64,000 nucleotides of DNA from Hyphomicrobium_B sp001006785 (GTDB taxonomy: Bacteria; Pseudomonadota; Alphaproteobacteria; Rhizobiales; Hyphomicrobiaceae). Location of the stretch: assembly GCF_001006785.1 (NCBI RefSeq), contig NZ_CDHO01000002.1, positions 744,001 through 808,000 of the forward strand, read 5' to 3'. Below the pieces are notes generated by a model, which had not been told where the DNA came from, searched no databases, and saw nothing but the letters and a program-made list of their open reading frames with translations. Position numbers and translations under genes: made by a program. This document shows positions 35,925-45,107 of this stretch, one piece after another; the stretch's first letter is position 1; every line of letters starts with the position of its first letter.

Positions 35925-37223
35925 GTGATAGAGCTGCTAATTGTTCTGATCTTGATAGGCCTTAACGGCCTATTTGCACTGTCTGAGCTGGCGATTGTTT
36001 CGGCTCGTAGACCCCGGTTGAAGACCCTAGAAGCGTCAGGACGCCCGGGCGCCAAAAGCGCTCTCGCCCTATCGGACAATCCCGGCAAGTTTCTTTCGGC
36101 GGTTCAAATCGGCATCACGCTGATCGGAATCGTCAATGGTGCCTATTCCGGCGAAACGTTCGGCGAGTACGCGGCAGAATACCTTTTAGGTCTCGGCTTA
36201 AGCCCGTCGGTGGCTCATCCGCTCGGTTTCGGCTTCGTCGTCGCGATCATCACCTATCTCTCAGTCATTGTCGGAGAACTCGTCCCGAAGACGTTGGCGC
36301 TTCGCAATGCGGAAGGCATCGCGTGCCTCGTCGCGCCGATCATGACCGGCTTTGCAGGCTTTGCGCGTCCCGTCGTTTGGCTGCTCGACACGTCGACGCG
36401 TTTTGTATTCCGTGTTCTTGGCCTTTCGCCGCAAAGCGAAATCCGGGTCACGGATGAAGAAATCAAGACCGTCATCGCCGAGGCCGAAACCGCCGGCGTT
36501 CTCGAAAGTGGCGAAGGAGACCTGATCTCCGGAGTGATGCGCTTGGCCGACCGGGCCGTAGGCGGTTTGATGACACCGCGCACGGATGTCGATTGGATCG
36601 ACATCTCCGCGTCCGACGACGTCATCAAAGCGCGCCTGATTTCGACACCGCATTCGCGTTTGCCGGTGGGAGAAGGATCGGTCGACAAGCTGATCGGAGT
36701 GATCCAGACGCGCGCCCTGCTTTCGGGCCTGCTCGCCGGCAAAGCCTTCGAGATCAATTCCTATATCCGCAAAGCGCCCGTCATTCCTGAAACAAGCGAC
36801 GCGTTAACTGTGCTGGCGGTGCTCCGCAATGCGGAAGTCCCGATGGCGCTCATCCATGACGAGTATGGCGATTTCGAAGGTCTGGTGACGCCAGCCGACC
36901 TCCTCGAAGCCATCGCCGGCACCTTCAAGTCCGACACCGAAGGCCTCGATCCCTACGCGGTCGAACGCGACGATGGATCGTGGCTGCTTTCTGGTGCAAT
37001 GCCCGTCGACGAAATGTCGGACAAGATCGGCGTCCCGCTTCCCGCGAACCGCTCGTATGAGACCGTTGCGGGATATGTCCTGTCCGCGCTCCAGCACATC
37101 CCCAAGACGGGCGAATATTTCGAAGTCGACGGGTGGCGGTTCGAAGTCGTCGATCTCGACGGCCGCCGCATCGACAAAGTCCTGGCGAACCGGATTTCCA
37201 AGGCCCGCAGGCGCAACCCTTAG
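35925..37223 (+). CDS. CorC/HlyC-type (CNNM-CBS) membrane protein
   Basis: A 432-residue inner-membrane protein of the hemolysin-C/CorB family linked to magnesium or cobalt transport. Residues 1-185 are the DUF21/CNNM membrane domain (IGLNGLFALSELAIVSARRPRL). Two CBS domains follow (about 205-325, including MTPRTDVDWID and YGDFEGLVTPADLLEAI), and a C-terminal CorC_HlyC domain (about 340-425). The GTG at 35925 gives the usual N terminus. The last 4 nt overlap the convergent ATP12-type gene. Confidence 0.88.
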   Translation: MIELLIVLILIGLNGLFALSELAIVSARRPRLKTLEASGRPGAKSALALSDNPGKFLSAVQIGITLIGIVNGAYSGETFGEYAAEYLLGLGLSPSVAHPLGFGFVVAIITYLSVIVGELVPKTLALRNAEGIACLVAPIMTGFAGFARPVVWLLDTSTRFVFRVLGLSPQSEIRVTDEEIKTVIAEAETAGVLESGEGDLISGVMRLADRAVGGLMTPRTDVDWIDISASDDVIKARLISTPHSRLPVGEGSVDKLIGVIQTRALLSGLLAGKAFEINSYIRKAPVIPETSDALTVLAVLRNAEVPMALIHDEYGDFEGLVTPADLLEAIAGTFKSDTEGLDPYAVERDDGSWLLSGAMPVDEMSDKIGVPLPANRSYETVAGYVLSALQHIPKTGEYFEVDGWRFEVVDLDGRRIDKVLANRISKARRRNP

Positions 37224-38035
37224 GTTCGGAGCAGTGCCAGCCAGCGCCATGCCGCGTCGAATTCGGCACGGCGGCCTCGGCGTCGAGCGGAAGCTTCCGT
37301 GTCTTTGCCCCAGAGCGAGATCTGGTAGTCCTCATCGACGTGCGCGGCGTTCCAGGCCGCATCCGCGGTCACGGCTTTGCTTTCCAGTGCAAGCGCCAGC
37401 AGCGCCGAACCCGTCAGCGTCGTCAGGACGTGCAGCCCCGTCAGCCGGAATGCATCGTGCGGCGTCAGCGCGTGTCCGACGGCGGCCAGCGCCTCAGACG
37501 ACTGCTCGACATGGATCACACCCGGCACGACCCTGAACCTCGCATCGAGCGTGGCGTCCGCCCAGGCGACGATCGGGTTCCAGTCGCGTGACTGCAGCGC
37601 CACCAGCTCTTCCGGCGTCTCCGCGCGATAGCAGACGAGATCACTGCCGGCATAGGCGACGATGTCCGCCGCGACGGCATCCAAGGTTTCGCTGACGGCA
37701 TCGATCGCCGTGTTGGCGAAGCGCGTCAGCGGCATACGCGCCGGATCGACGAATTCGATCTGCGCCTGCCACTCGTCGGCGATAGCGAGGGCCAACGCCT
37801 TGGTCGGAACGGCGAGGGCCCGCTTCTTCGGCGTCTTGACGGCGCGTCCATCGAGCAAAATCTGAAACGGCGCGACGTCGCCTGTGCTCGCTTCCTTATA
37901 GAAGCGGCGTGCGAGCGGCTTGGCGAGACTGTCGCTGATCGTGCCGCGCGGGCCGCCCGATGCACGCTCCAGATCGGCGCGATGATCGCCCTTGCCTTCA
38001 CCGTTGCCGTTACCGTTGGAAGGCGAACCGCTCAT
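37220..38035 (-). CDS. ATP12-family F1-ATPase assembly chaperone
   Basis: A 271-residue homologue of mitochondrial Atp12, which helps assemble the alpha subunit into F1-ATPase; bacterial members are almost confined to alphaproteobacteria. Recognisable segments are LLDGRAVKTPKKRALAVPT, ADEWQAQ, MPLTRFANTAID and DLVCYRAETPEELVALQ. Its start overlaps the stop of the HAD gene (ATGA), so the two are translationally coupled. An unusual Gly/Asn/Asp-rich N-terminal extension of about 30 residues precedes the conserved part. Confidence 0.9.
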   Translation of the reverse strand: MSGSPSNGNGNGEGKGDHRADLERASGGPRGTISDSLAKPLARRFYKEASTGDVAPFQILLDGRAVKTPKKRALAVPTKALALAIADEWQAQIEFVDPARMPLTRFANTAIDAVSETLDAVAADIVAYAGSDLVCYRAETPEELVALQSRDWNPIVAWADATLDARFRVVPGVIHVEQSSEALAAVGHALTPHDAFRLTGLHVLTTLTGSALLALALESKAVTADAAWNAAHVDEDYQISLWGKDTEASARRRGRRAEFDAAWRWLALLRT

Positions 38036-38712
38036 GCCGCGCAGCTTTTCGTGCTAAGCGCGACGTCGATCGCGGCGGGAAGATCGGTGAAGCTCTCGAT
38101 GATCCGGTGCGCGCCCGCGTTCGTCAGTTCCGCGACGCTGTGATAACCCCACGCGACGCCGATCGCCGAAACGCCTGCGGCACGCGCCATGTCGATGTCA
38201 TACGTCGTGTCGCCGATCATGACCGTATCGCCAGGCTCGACGCCTGCTTCCCGCATCGCCTGCAGCAGCATCGACGGATGCGGTTTCGATGGGTGATCGT
38301 CGGATGTCTGAATGGTCACGAAGCTCGACTGCCAGCCTTCGCGCTCGCACATGCGCTCGACACCACGGCGCGACTTGCCGGTCGCGATCGCAAGCAGATG
38401 ATCGTCGCGCGCCGCCAGGTGCGCAATCGTTTCCTTCGCCAGCGGAAAGAGAACATCGGCGTCCGACGGATTGCGGTCGAGATCGCGAAATGCCGACTTG
38501 TAGGCTTCGCTCAGTTCGACGCACGTCCCGTACTCCGCTTCCGGAGCCAATGCCGAGCACGCTTCGAGCAGCGACAGGCCGACGACGGCGAGCGTCTGTT
38601 CGCGCGTCGGCGGGATCATGCGCAGCGATTTGAAGGCGTGCTCCATCGACAGGACGATGCTCGCCTGGCTGTCGACGATGGTGCCGTCGCAATCGAAAAC
38701 GATGAGTTTCAT
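38032..38712 (-). CDS. HAD-family phosphatase (phosphoglycolate phosphatase type)
   Basis: A 226-residue haloacid-dehalogenase hydrolase with the nucleophile motif VFDCDGTIVDSQ (D8, D10), motif II in LLAIATGKSRRG, the lysine in HPSKPHPSM, and motif IV in MIGDTTYDIDMA. Gph-like enzymes remove phosphoglycolate; the substrate here is not certain. The HAD-ATP12 pair downstream of an RluA-type gene is a common alphaproteobacterial arrangement. Confidence 0.85.
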   Translation of the reverse strand: MKLIVFDCDGTIVDSQASIVLSMEHAFKSLRMIPPTREQTLAVVGLSLLEACSALAPEAEYGTCVELSEAYKSAFRDLDRNPSDADVLFPLAKETIAHLAARDDHLLAIATGKSRRGVERMCEREGWQSSFVTIQTSDDHPSKPHPSMLLQAMREAGVEPGDTVMIGDTTYDIDMARAAGVSAIGVAWGYHSVAELTNAGAHRIIESFTDLPAAIDVALSTKSCAA

Positions 38713-38808
38713 GATTGCGTTCTAGCACGCTCCGATATCGCCGCAAATTCTGTGCGATGCTCGATCTCGTCGAGCGACGCCACGTCGCGGCGCACGGCGG
38801 CAGGCGGT

Positions 38809-39339
38809 CTAGCCCGGCATCTTCTGCCGCCCGGAGCGGTGTTGCAGCCAAAGCAGACCCAATCCGATGAGCGGAATGGCGATGTCCATATAGAAAACCA
38901 CGCCTGCATTGCCCGGCGCGAAATTCCGGTGCTCGACCATCTGATAGGCATGACCCGCCGCCGCGCCCAGCATGAACAGCGCCGGGCCGACAACCGCGGC
39001 GAGCCTCAAATCGAAACTTCGGAAGGCTGCAAGAAATCCGACGGCGGAAAAGCCGAGGCTCGCCGTGGCAACCTCGAATTGGAACGGGCTATCGGGCCAG
39101 CCGATGAATGAGGCGACCATCTCTCCAAAGAAAGCGTGCATCACGAAATTATAGAAATAGCCGACGCCGATCGACCAGAACACGTACCAGGAGAGCAGCT
39201 TCTCGACGACGGTTGCGCTGGAGACGGGCTTCTCCGCGCGAGCAATGGCAGCCATTGCGAACGCAAACCCGACGATAAGAAACGTCAGCGAATAGTTCGA
39301 CAGCACGAAGCGGATGATGGATGCAATCAGGTCAGCCAT
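38809..39339 (-). CDS. DUF6790-like membrane protein
   Basis: A 176-residue integral membrane protein with five hydrophobic segments, resembling DUF6790: the motif LSWYVFWSIGVGYFYNFVMH and the later GAAAGHAYQMVEHRNFAPGN with conserved histidines. Function is unknown. The ATG at 39337-39339 follows GGAGGTGAGAC. It sits between the RluA-type and HAD genes on the same strand, interrupting a gene run that I recall as contiguous in many relatives. Confidence 0.72.
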   Translation of the reverse strand: MADLIASIIRFVLSNYSLTFLIVGFAFAMAAIARAEKPVSSATVVEKLLSWYVFWSIGVGYFYNFVMHAFFGEMVASFIGWPDSPFQFEVATASLGFSAVGFLAAFRSFDLRLAAVVGPALFMLGAAAGHAYQMVEHRNFAPGNAGVVFYMDIAIPLIGLGLLWLQHRSGRQKMPG

Positions 39340-39379
39340 GTCTCACCTCCGTGCGTTGCGAGAGCCCGGCCACCGGGCG

Positions 39380-40363
39380 TCAGTCCTCGAACATGTCTGC
39401 ATCAAATCCGAGCAGGTCCCACGACGCGAGCATATGCGCGGGCAGCGGTGCAGTAACGTCGATCGTCTTGCCGCCCTTGGGATGCGGAATGACGAGGCGG
39501 CGCGCATGCAGGTGCAGCTTCTTCTCGATGTTCTCCGCCGGCATGTGAACGTCGCCTTCGTATTTATTGTCGCCGACGATCGGATGCCCGATGAGGTGCA
39601 TATGCGCGCGGAGCTGGTGCTGCCGCCCGGTCACGGGCTTCAACGACACCCACGCAGCCTTGTGCGCAGCGCGGTCGACGACCGAGTAGTGCGTTGTCGC
39701 GTGCATCGCTGCGTCCTGCTCGCCGGGGCGCGCTTTACGAACGCGGTCGCCGTCGGGGCCCGAAGCCTTGACCAACGCGGCCTCGACCTTGCCCTGCGGC
39801 GGCTTCGGAACGCCTTTGACCAACGCCCAATAGGTCTTGGCCGCCGAACGCGTCTGGAACGTCCGGCCGAGTTTCGCAGCCGCCTCACGCGTTTTCGCAA
39901 CGAGAAGCACGCCGGTCGTGTCGCGGTCGAGCCGATGGACCAGGCGCGGCCGCTCGCCGCCGAAACGGTCGGCCATGCCTTCGAGCATGCCGTCGATGTG
40001 TTTCTTGGTCCCCGTCCCGCCCTGCACCGCGAGACCGAACGGCTTGTTCAGGACGAGCACATGATCGTCCTCGAAAAGGATCATCTTCTCGATGGCGTCG
40101 CGATCGCCCTTCGAGACACCAAGCGCCGGCCGTCCTGTTGGACTCGGCTTTTTGGGCTCGCGCACGATGGCCGGGACACGGATTTCGGCTCCGGCGCTCA
40201 GCCGGTCATTGGCCTGCGCCCGCTTGGAATTGACCCGCACCTGCCCCGAACGCAGCAGCTTCTGGAGATACGTGTAGCCGACCTCCGGAAAATGCACCCG
40301 GAACCAGCGATCGAGGCGCATATCCGCCTCGCCATCCGCAACTGTAATCGTCTCGACGCTCAT
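39380..40363 (-). CDS. RluA-family 23S rRNA pseudouridine synthase
   Basis: A 327-residue RluA/RluC-type enzyme. It has an N-terminal S4 RNA-binding domain (about 15-60, RLDRWFRVHFPEVGYTYLQK) and the catalytic domain with the aspartate D146 in HRLDRDTTG, followed by VTGRQHQLRAHM. RluC-type members modify 23S rRNA at 955, 2504 and 2580. I took the ATG at 40361-40363 (MSVETITV) over an in-frame start at 40420. Confidence 0.9.
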   Translation of the reverse strand: MSVETITVADGEADMRLDRWFRVHFPEVGYTYLQKLLRSGQVRVNSKRAQANDRLSAGAEIRVPAIVREPKKPSPTGRPALGVSKGDRDAIEKMILFEDDHVLVLNKPFGLAVQGGTGTKKHIDGMLEGMADRFGGERPRLVHRLDRDTTGVLLVAKTREAAAKLGRTFQTRSAAKTYWALVKGVPKPPQGKVEAALVKASGPDGDRVRKARPGEQDAAMHATTHYSVVDRAAHKAAWVSLKPVTGRQHQLRAHMHLIGHPIVGDNKYEGDVHMPAENIEKKLHLHARRLVIPHPKGGKTIDVTAPLPAHMLASWDLLGFDADMFED

Positions 40364-40439
40364 GGATATGGGAGAGCCCGGAATTCGCCTTGAGGTCAAG
40401 CGTGGCATGCTCGACCGCATCGGCGATCAACGTCTTTTT

Positions 40440-40475
40440 GCTCCGGTCCGATGCCGTGGCGCGCGCCACCGGAGC
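40440..40475 (+). other. Hairpin in the bactofilin leader
   Basis: An 8-bp stem (40440-40447 with 40468-40475); the inner part includes the 12-nt palindrome TGGCGCGCGCCA at 40457-40468. It lies 95 nt upstream of the bactofilin start. No T run follows, so it is probably a leader structure or operator rather than a terminator. Confidence 0.35.
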
Positions 40476-40569
40476 TTGCATAGGGTTAACGCCGACACCC
40501 GTCACGGTCGAGACAAAATCCTGGTCGAAGTTCGACGCTTGTATTGCGTGTGTTAGGGAGTTTGCGCCG

Positions 40570-41220
40570 ATGGCCGATACGCGAGGCGTTTTGATCCTCG
40601 GCGAAGGCGCCGTGCTGAAAGGCGAGGTCAAGCAAGGCCGCCGCGTCGAAGTCTGGGGCTACGTCGAAGGCGGCGTGACGGCCTCCGAACTCGTGGTCCA
40701 GGAAGGCGGCAAGGTCTTGGGCAACGTCAAAACCGACACCGCCGAAGTTTACGGAACGCTCCAGGGCGACGTCCGCGTTCAGCAGCTCTTCACTCTGAAA
40801 AGCACCGGCACCGCGGCAGGCAAGATCAAATATGGCCGCCTCGCGATGGAGGAAGGCGCCGAGCTTTCCGCGCACGTCCGCAACATCCCGCCGGCAATTG
40901 CGGGCGACCTCGATCTCTCCGTCGGCCAGGGCCGCTCGGTACGCATCACGCTCGCCGACTTGAACGCCGTCGATCCGGACGACAAGCCCGAGGACCTGAC
41001 CTTCTCCGTCTCGAACGCCAGCGGCGGCTTCGTGGCGTTCGCCGCGGCTCAAAAGACGCCGGTCACCAGCTTCACGCAGGCCGACCTCGAAGGCGGCCAA
41101 GTTTATTTCTCCCACGACGGCTCCGACGCCACCAAAGCCCAGTTCGACGTGTCGGTGGCCGACGCATCGGGCGCCAGCTCCGGCCCTGCGATGACCGTGC
41201 ATGTCGCAGTCCGGCAGTAG
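40570..41220 (+). CDS. Bactofilin fused to a cadherin/CSPG-like repeat
   Basis: A 216-residue protein. Residues about 1-105 are a bactofilin (polymer-forming cytoskeletal) beta-helix: LILGEGAVLKGEV, VEVWGYVEGGVTA, GKVLGNVKTDTAEVYG and LQGDVRVQ. Bactofilins build filaments that localise cell-wall enzymes and in stalked alphaproteobacteria help make stalks. Residues about 118-214 resemble a single cadherin-like/CSPG repeat: ITLADLNAVDPDD, LTFSVSNASGGFV, TSFTQADLEGGQVYF and FDVSVADASG. That repeat is normally extracellular, so its presence on a cytoplasmic filament protein is odd. The ATG at 40570 follows AGGGAG. Confidence 0.82.
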   Translation: MADTRGVLILGEGAVLKGEVKQGRRVEVWGYVEGGVTASELVVQEGGKVLGNVKTDTAEVYGTLQGDVRVQQLFTLKSTGTAAGKIKYGRLAMEEGAELSAHVRNIPPAIAGDLDLSVGQGRSVRITLADLNAVDPDDKPEDLTFSVSNASGGFVAFAAAQKTPVTSFTQADLEGGQVYFSHDGSDATKAQFDVSVADASGASSGPAMTVHVAVRQ

Positions 41221-41318
41221 GGCCGATGGCGCGTCATAATCCGGGATATGGGGATGGCCGATAAAGGCCGAACCTTCGCGTTTGGATCGGCGCGCGCCCG
41301 GCTCTATATAAGCGCGTC

Positions 41319-42638
41319 ATGACCAATCTCTTTGAAGCCGCAGGACTGGAAAAAAGCGCACCGCGTCCGCTTGCCGATCGCCTGCGTCCGAAAACGCTCC
41401 CCGAGGTCGCCGGCCAGGATCACATCGTCGGCCCCGACGGAACGCTGACCCGCATGCTGAAAAGCGGCCGCGTGCCGAGCCTCATCTTCTGGGGACCGCC
41501 GGGATCCGGAAAGACGACGATCGCGCGCCTGCTCGCCAATGAAACGAATCTCAACTTCGAGCAACTCTCGGCGATCTTTTCCGGCGTCGCCGATCTGAGG
41601 AAAGCCTTCGAGCGCGCCAAGATCATGCGCGAACAGGGTAAGGGCACGCTGCTCTTCATCGACGAGATCCATCGCTTCAACCGCTCGCAGCAGGATTCCT
41701 TCCTGCCGTACATGGAAGACGGCACGATCACGCTCGTCGGCGCGACGACCGAGAACCCGTCGTTCGAACTCAACGCCGCTGTTCTTTCGCGCGCCAGCGT
41801 GCTCGTCCTCAATCGCTTGGATGACGCGACGCTCGAAACGCTGCTACAGCGCGCCGAAGCGGATGTCGGACGCCAGCTACCACTCGATGCGGATGCGCGC
41901 GAAGCCTTGAAAGGCATGGCCGACGGCGATGGCCGCGCCATTCTCAATCTTGCGGAAGACGTCTTCGCGGCGGTTGCGCCGAAAGGAAAAGCGCTCGCGC
42001 GCGATGCGCTCGTCAAGCTCGTGCAGCGGCGCGCGCCGCTCTACGACAAGTCGCGCGAAGGCCATTACAATCTGATCTCGGCGCTGCATAAAGCCGTGCG
42101 CGGCTCCGATCCCGACGCCGCGCTTTATTATTTCTGCCGCATGCTCGACGGCGGCGAAGATCGTCTGTTCGTCGCCCGCCGCCTCGTCCGCATGGCCGTC
42201 GAAGACATCGGCCTCGCCGACCCGCAGGCCCTCGTCGTCGCGAACGCCGCGAAGGAAGCCTTCGATTTTCTGGGCTCCCCTGAAGGCGAACTCGCACTTG
42301 CCGAAGCGGTCATCTACTTGGCGACCGCGCCGAAATCGAACGCCAACTACGTCGCCTTCAAAGCCGCAATGCGCGCCGCAAAGGAGCACGGCTCGCTGTC
42401 GCCGCCGAAGACGATTTTGAACGCGCCGACGAAACTGATGGAGGAAGAAGGCTACGGCTCCGATTACCTTTACGATCACGATCAGCCGGAAGCCTTTTCC
42501 GGCCAGAATTATTTTCCCGACGAATTCAAGAAGCGTCCGAAATATTACGATCCACCCGAGCGCGGCTTTGAACGCGACATAAAAAAACGCCTCGATTATT
42601 GGGCCAAGCTCCGCGCCGAACGCAACCGCCGATCCTAG
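41319..42638 (+). CDS. rarA: Replication-associated recombination protein A
   Basis: RarA/MgsA is an AAA+ ATPase acting at stalled replication forks with SSB. The 439-residue protein has Walker A GPPGSGKT (59-66), Walker B LLFIDEIHRF, sensor 1 VGATTENPSF (typical of this family), and the C-terminal tetramer domain (SPEGELALAEAVIYLATAPKSN). It precedes the ParB-like gene by 21 nt. Confidence 0.95.
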   Translation: MTNLFEAAGLEKSAPRPLADRLRPKTLPEVAGQDHIVGPDGTLTRMLKSGRVPSLIFWGPPGSGKTTIARLLANETNLNFEQLSAIFSGVADLRKAFERAKIMREQGKGTLLFIDEIHRFNRSQQDSFLPYMEDGTITLVGATTENPSFELNAAVLSRASVLVLNRLDDATLETLLQRAEADVGRQLPLDADAREALKGMADGDGRAILNLAEDVFAAVAPKGKALARDALVKLVQRRAPLYDKSREGHYNLISALHKAVRGSDPDAALYYFCRMLDGGEDRLFVARRLVRMAVEDIGLADPQALVVANAAKEAFDFLGSPEGELALAEAVIYLATAPKSNANYVAFKAAMRAAKEHGSLSPPKTILNAPTKLMEEEGYGSDYLYDHDQPEAFSGQNYFPDEFKKRPKYYDPPERGFERDIKKRLDYWAKLRAERNRRS

Positions 42639-42659
42639 TCATTTGTAAGGATGGTCATC

Positions 42660-43295
42660 ATGGCTGAGCCTCAAGCACACGCCCCGTCGCCGACACTGCA
42701 CACGGTTTCGATCACCGATCTTCGACCGACGCAAATGACCGTCGGCATGCGCGAGGTCGAGGAGAAGCGGAAAGCATGGCGCGGCCTCGACATCAAGAAA
42801 TCTGCCGGATTCCTCGGCCGTCATATGATCCCCGTCGTGCGCGGGCCGAAAGACAGGTTGTACGTCGTCGACCACCATCATCTTGCGCGCGCCCTGCACG
42901 ATGAAGGTGTCGAAGAGGTGCTGACGTCGACGCTCGCCGACCTGCGGACGCTCGACAAGGACGAGTTCTGGCGCTTTCTCGACAATCGCGGCTGGATGCA
43001 TCCCTTCGATGCCGATGGCGTCCGGCAATCGCGCTCGGAGTTGCCCAAGACCGTTGCCGACTTGAAAGACGATCCCTATCGCAGCTTGGCAGGTGAGCTG
43101 CGTTTCGCAGGCGGCTACGCTAAGGATGCGACGCCATTCAGCGAATTCCTCTGGGCCGATGCGCTGCGCCGCCGCGTCGATTCAAAAACCGCGAAAAACG
43201 ATCCCGAGACGGCACTTGAAGAAGCCCTGGCATTCGCCAAGAGCGCTGCCGCCTCATACCTGCCCGGCTGGTGCGGCCCTCATCAACGCGCGTAG
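42660..43295 (+). CDS. ParB-like nuclease-fold protein
   Basis: A 211-residue protein of the ParBc_2 type (putative ParB-like nuclease). The conserved strands are VSITDLRPTQMTVGMREVEEKR, then HMIPVVRGPKDRLYVVDHHHLARAL, where the DHHH segment is the diagnostic motif. The C-terminal half is helical and ends in ASYLPGWCG. Related proteins have unknown roles; some bind or cut DNA or use nucleotides. I took the ATG at 42660 because TAAGG is well spaced for it (an in-frame ATG at 42651 overlaps that site). It is very probably cotranscribed with rarA. Confidence 0.8.
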   Translation: MAEPQAHAPSPTLHTVSITDLRPTQMTVGMREVEEKRKAWRGLDIKKSAGFLGRHMIPVVRGPKDRLYVVDHHHLARALHDEGVEEVLTSTLADLRTLDKDEFWRFLDNRGWMHPFDADGVRQSRSELPKTVADLKDDPYRSLAGELRFAGGYAKDATPFSEFLWADALRRRVDSKTAKNDPETALEEALAFAKSAAASYLPGWCGPHQRA

Positions 43296-43334
43296 GGGAA
43301 ACGACGGAGGCCCGGCGATCGAGCCTCCGCAATC

Positions 43335-45047
43335 TCACGCCAGCTTCACATCGTTGTGGAACTGGTTGCTGACGAGCGTCGGCTTCACGTAACCGGCACG
43401 GATCGTGAAATCGCCGAAGTGCTCGCCCTTCTCACGGTCTTTCGCGTAGTGCTGCACGATCGGCTCGAGCAGCTTCAACGCTCTCTCTTCGTCGACGTCC
43501 TGCGCGTAGAGCTTGTTCATGCGCGCGCCATCGAACGCCGCGCCGAGATAGAGATTGTAGAGACCCGGCGACCTGCCGACGAAACCGATTTCGCCGAGGT
43601 ACGGACGTCCGCAGCCGTTCGGGCATCCCGTCATGCGCACGACGATTTCTTCGTCCTTGAGACCTGCCTTGTCGAGAATGCTTTCGAACTTCGTGAGGAA
43701 GTGCGGCAGGTAGCGTTCGCTTTCGGCCAGCGCCAGCGCGCACGTCGGCAGCGCGACGCATGCGATGCTGTTTCGCCGCGCGCCGGAGAGCGACTTCGGC
43801 GCAACTCCGTGATCTGCCAGAACCTTCTCGACCTTGGCCTTGTTGCGCGCGCTGATGTTCGCGAGAATGAGATTCTGGTTCGCCGTCATAACGAAATCGC
43901 AGACATCGAGATCGGCGATAGCGCGCATGGCGCTCCGGAGACGATGGCCCGGCACGTCCTTGATGCGTCCGCTTTCGACGTAAAGCGTCAGGTGCCACTT
44001 CTTGTCTTCGCCCTGACGCCAGCCGATGTGATCGCCGTTGCGCGTGAACGTGTAGGGCCGCGCGGGCGCCAGATCGTAGCCGAGGCGCTTGTTGATCTCG
44101 GCCTTGAAATTCTCGAGCCCGTGATCCTCAATCGTGTACTTGAGACGCGCTCGCGCGCGGTTCGAGCGGTTGCCCCAGTCGCGTTGGATCGTGAGGATGG
44201 CTTCCGCAACCTCGATCGCTCTCTCGTTACTGCAATAGCCGAGCACGTCGCCGAGCCGCGGAAAAGTTTCCGCCACGCCATGCGTCATGCCCATGCCGCC
44301 GCCTGCCGTCACGTTCCAGCCAACGATCTCGCCGTTCTCGACGATGGCGATGAAGCCGCAATCGTGCGCGAAGACATCGACATCGTTGTCCGGCGGCACC
44401 GCGAAAACGAACTTGAATTTACGCGGCAGATACGTCTGCCCGTAAATCGTTTCCTTCTCCGGCTTCGTCGTTTCCTTGCCGGGAATGGGTTCGCCATTGA
44501 GCCAAATATCGCTGTAGGCTTCCGTCTTCGGCAGAAAATGTAAGCTGGTGCGCTTGGCGAGCTCGTAGGCTTCGCGGTGCGCTTTTGAAAGGTACGGATT
44601 GGCGATCGACATGACACCGCGTGTCACGTCTCCGCACGCCGCGATGGAATCCAGGCCCGACGCATAGATGGCCTGCATGGCGCGCTTCAGGTTCGACTTG
44701 ATGACGCCGTGAAATTGGAACGTCGCGCGCGTCGTGATGCGCAGCGTCTTGTTGCCGTAAATCACCGCGATGTCGTCGAGCTGACGCCACTGCGAAGACG
44801 TAACCAGTCCGCCCGGGATGCGCAGGCGCACCATGAACGAGTAAGCCTTATCGAGCTTCTTCTTCGCGCGCTCCCCGCGCACGTCCCGGTCATCCTGCAT
44901 GTAGGAGCCGTGGAACTTGATGAGCTGCGTGTCGTCGTCAGAAATCGCGCCGGTTTCGACGTGCACCAGCCCTTCGCGGATCGTGCCGCGAAGAAAGTCG
45001 CTGGCTTCCTTGATGTGTTCGGTCTTCGATGGCTTGTCGTCTGTCAT
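43335..45047 (-). CDS. cysI: Sulfite reductase hemoprotein (beta) subunit
   Basis: Siroheme and 4Fe-4S enzyme reducing sulfite to sulfide by six electrons in assimilatory sulfate reduction. The 570-residue protein has the cluster/siroheme cysteines in ACVALPTCALALAESE and TGCPNGCGRPYLGE, and the substrate-binding arginines and lysines in the N-terminal repeats (FQFHGVIKSNLK). The ATG at 45045-45047 gives MTDDKPSKTEH. It follows cysJ by 60 nt on the same strand. Confidence 0.93.
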   Translation of the reverse strand: MTDDKPSKTEHIKEASDFLRGTIREGLVHVETGAISDDDTQLIKFHGSYMQDDRDVRGERAKKKLDKAYSFMVRLRIPGGLVTSSQWRQLDDIAVIYGNKTLRITTRATFQFHGVIKSNLKRAMQAIYASGLDSIAACGDVTRGVMSIANPYLSKAHREAYELAKRTSLHFLPKTEAYSDIWLNGEPIPGKETTKPEKETIYGQTYLPRKFKFVFAVPPDNDVDVFAHDCGFIAIVENGEIVGWNVTAGGGMGMTHGVAETFPRLGDVLGYCSNERAIEVAEAILTIQRDWGNRSNRARARLKYTIEDHGLENFKAEINKRLGYDLAPARPYTFTRNGDHIGWRQGEDKKWHLTLYVESGRIKDVPGHRLRSAMRAIADLDVCDFVMTANQNLILANISARNKAKVEKVLADHGVAPKSLSGARRNSIACVALPTCALALAESERYLPHFLTKFESILDKAGLKDEEIVVRMTGCPNGCGRPYLGEIGFVGRSPGLYNLYLGAAFDGARMNKLYAQDVDEERALKLLEPIVQHYAKDREKGEHFGDFTIRAGYVKPTLVSNQFHNDVKLA

Positions 45048-45107
45048 TTGATCCCCGCGGAACAAAGTTTGCCGCGCATAGTCCTCTGATGCAGTGTGAT
45101 CGCCGTC

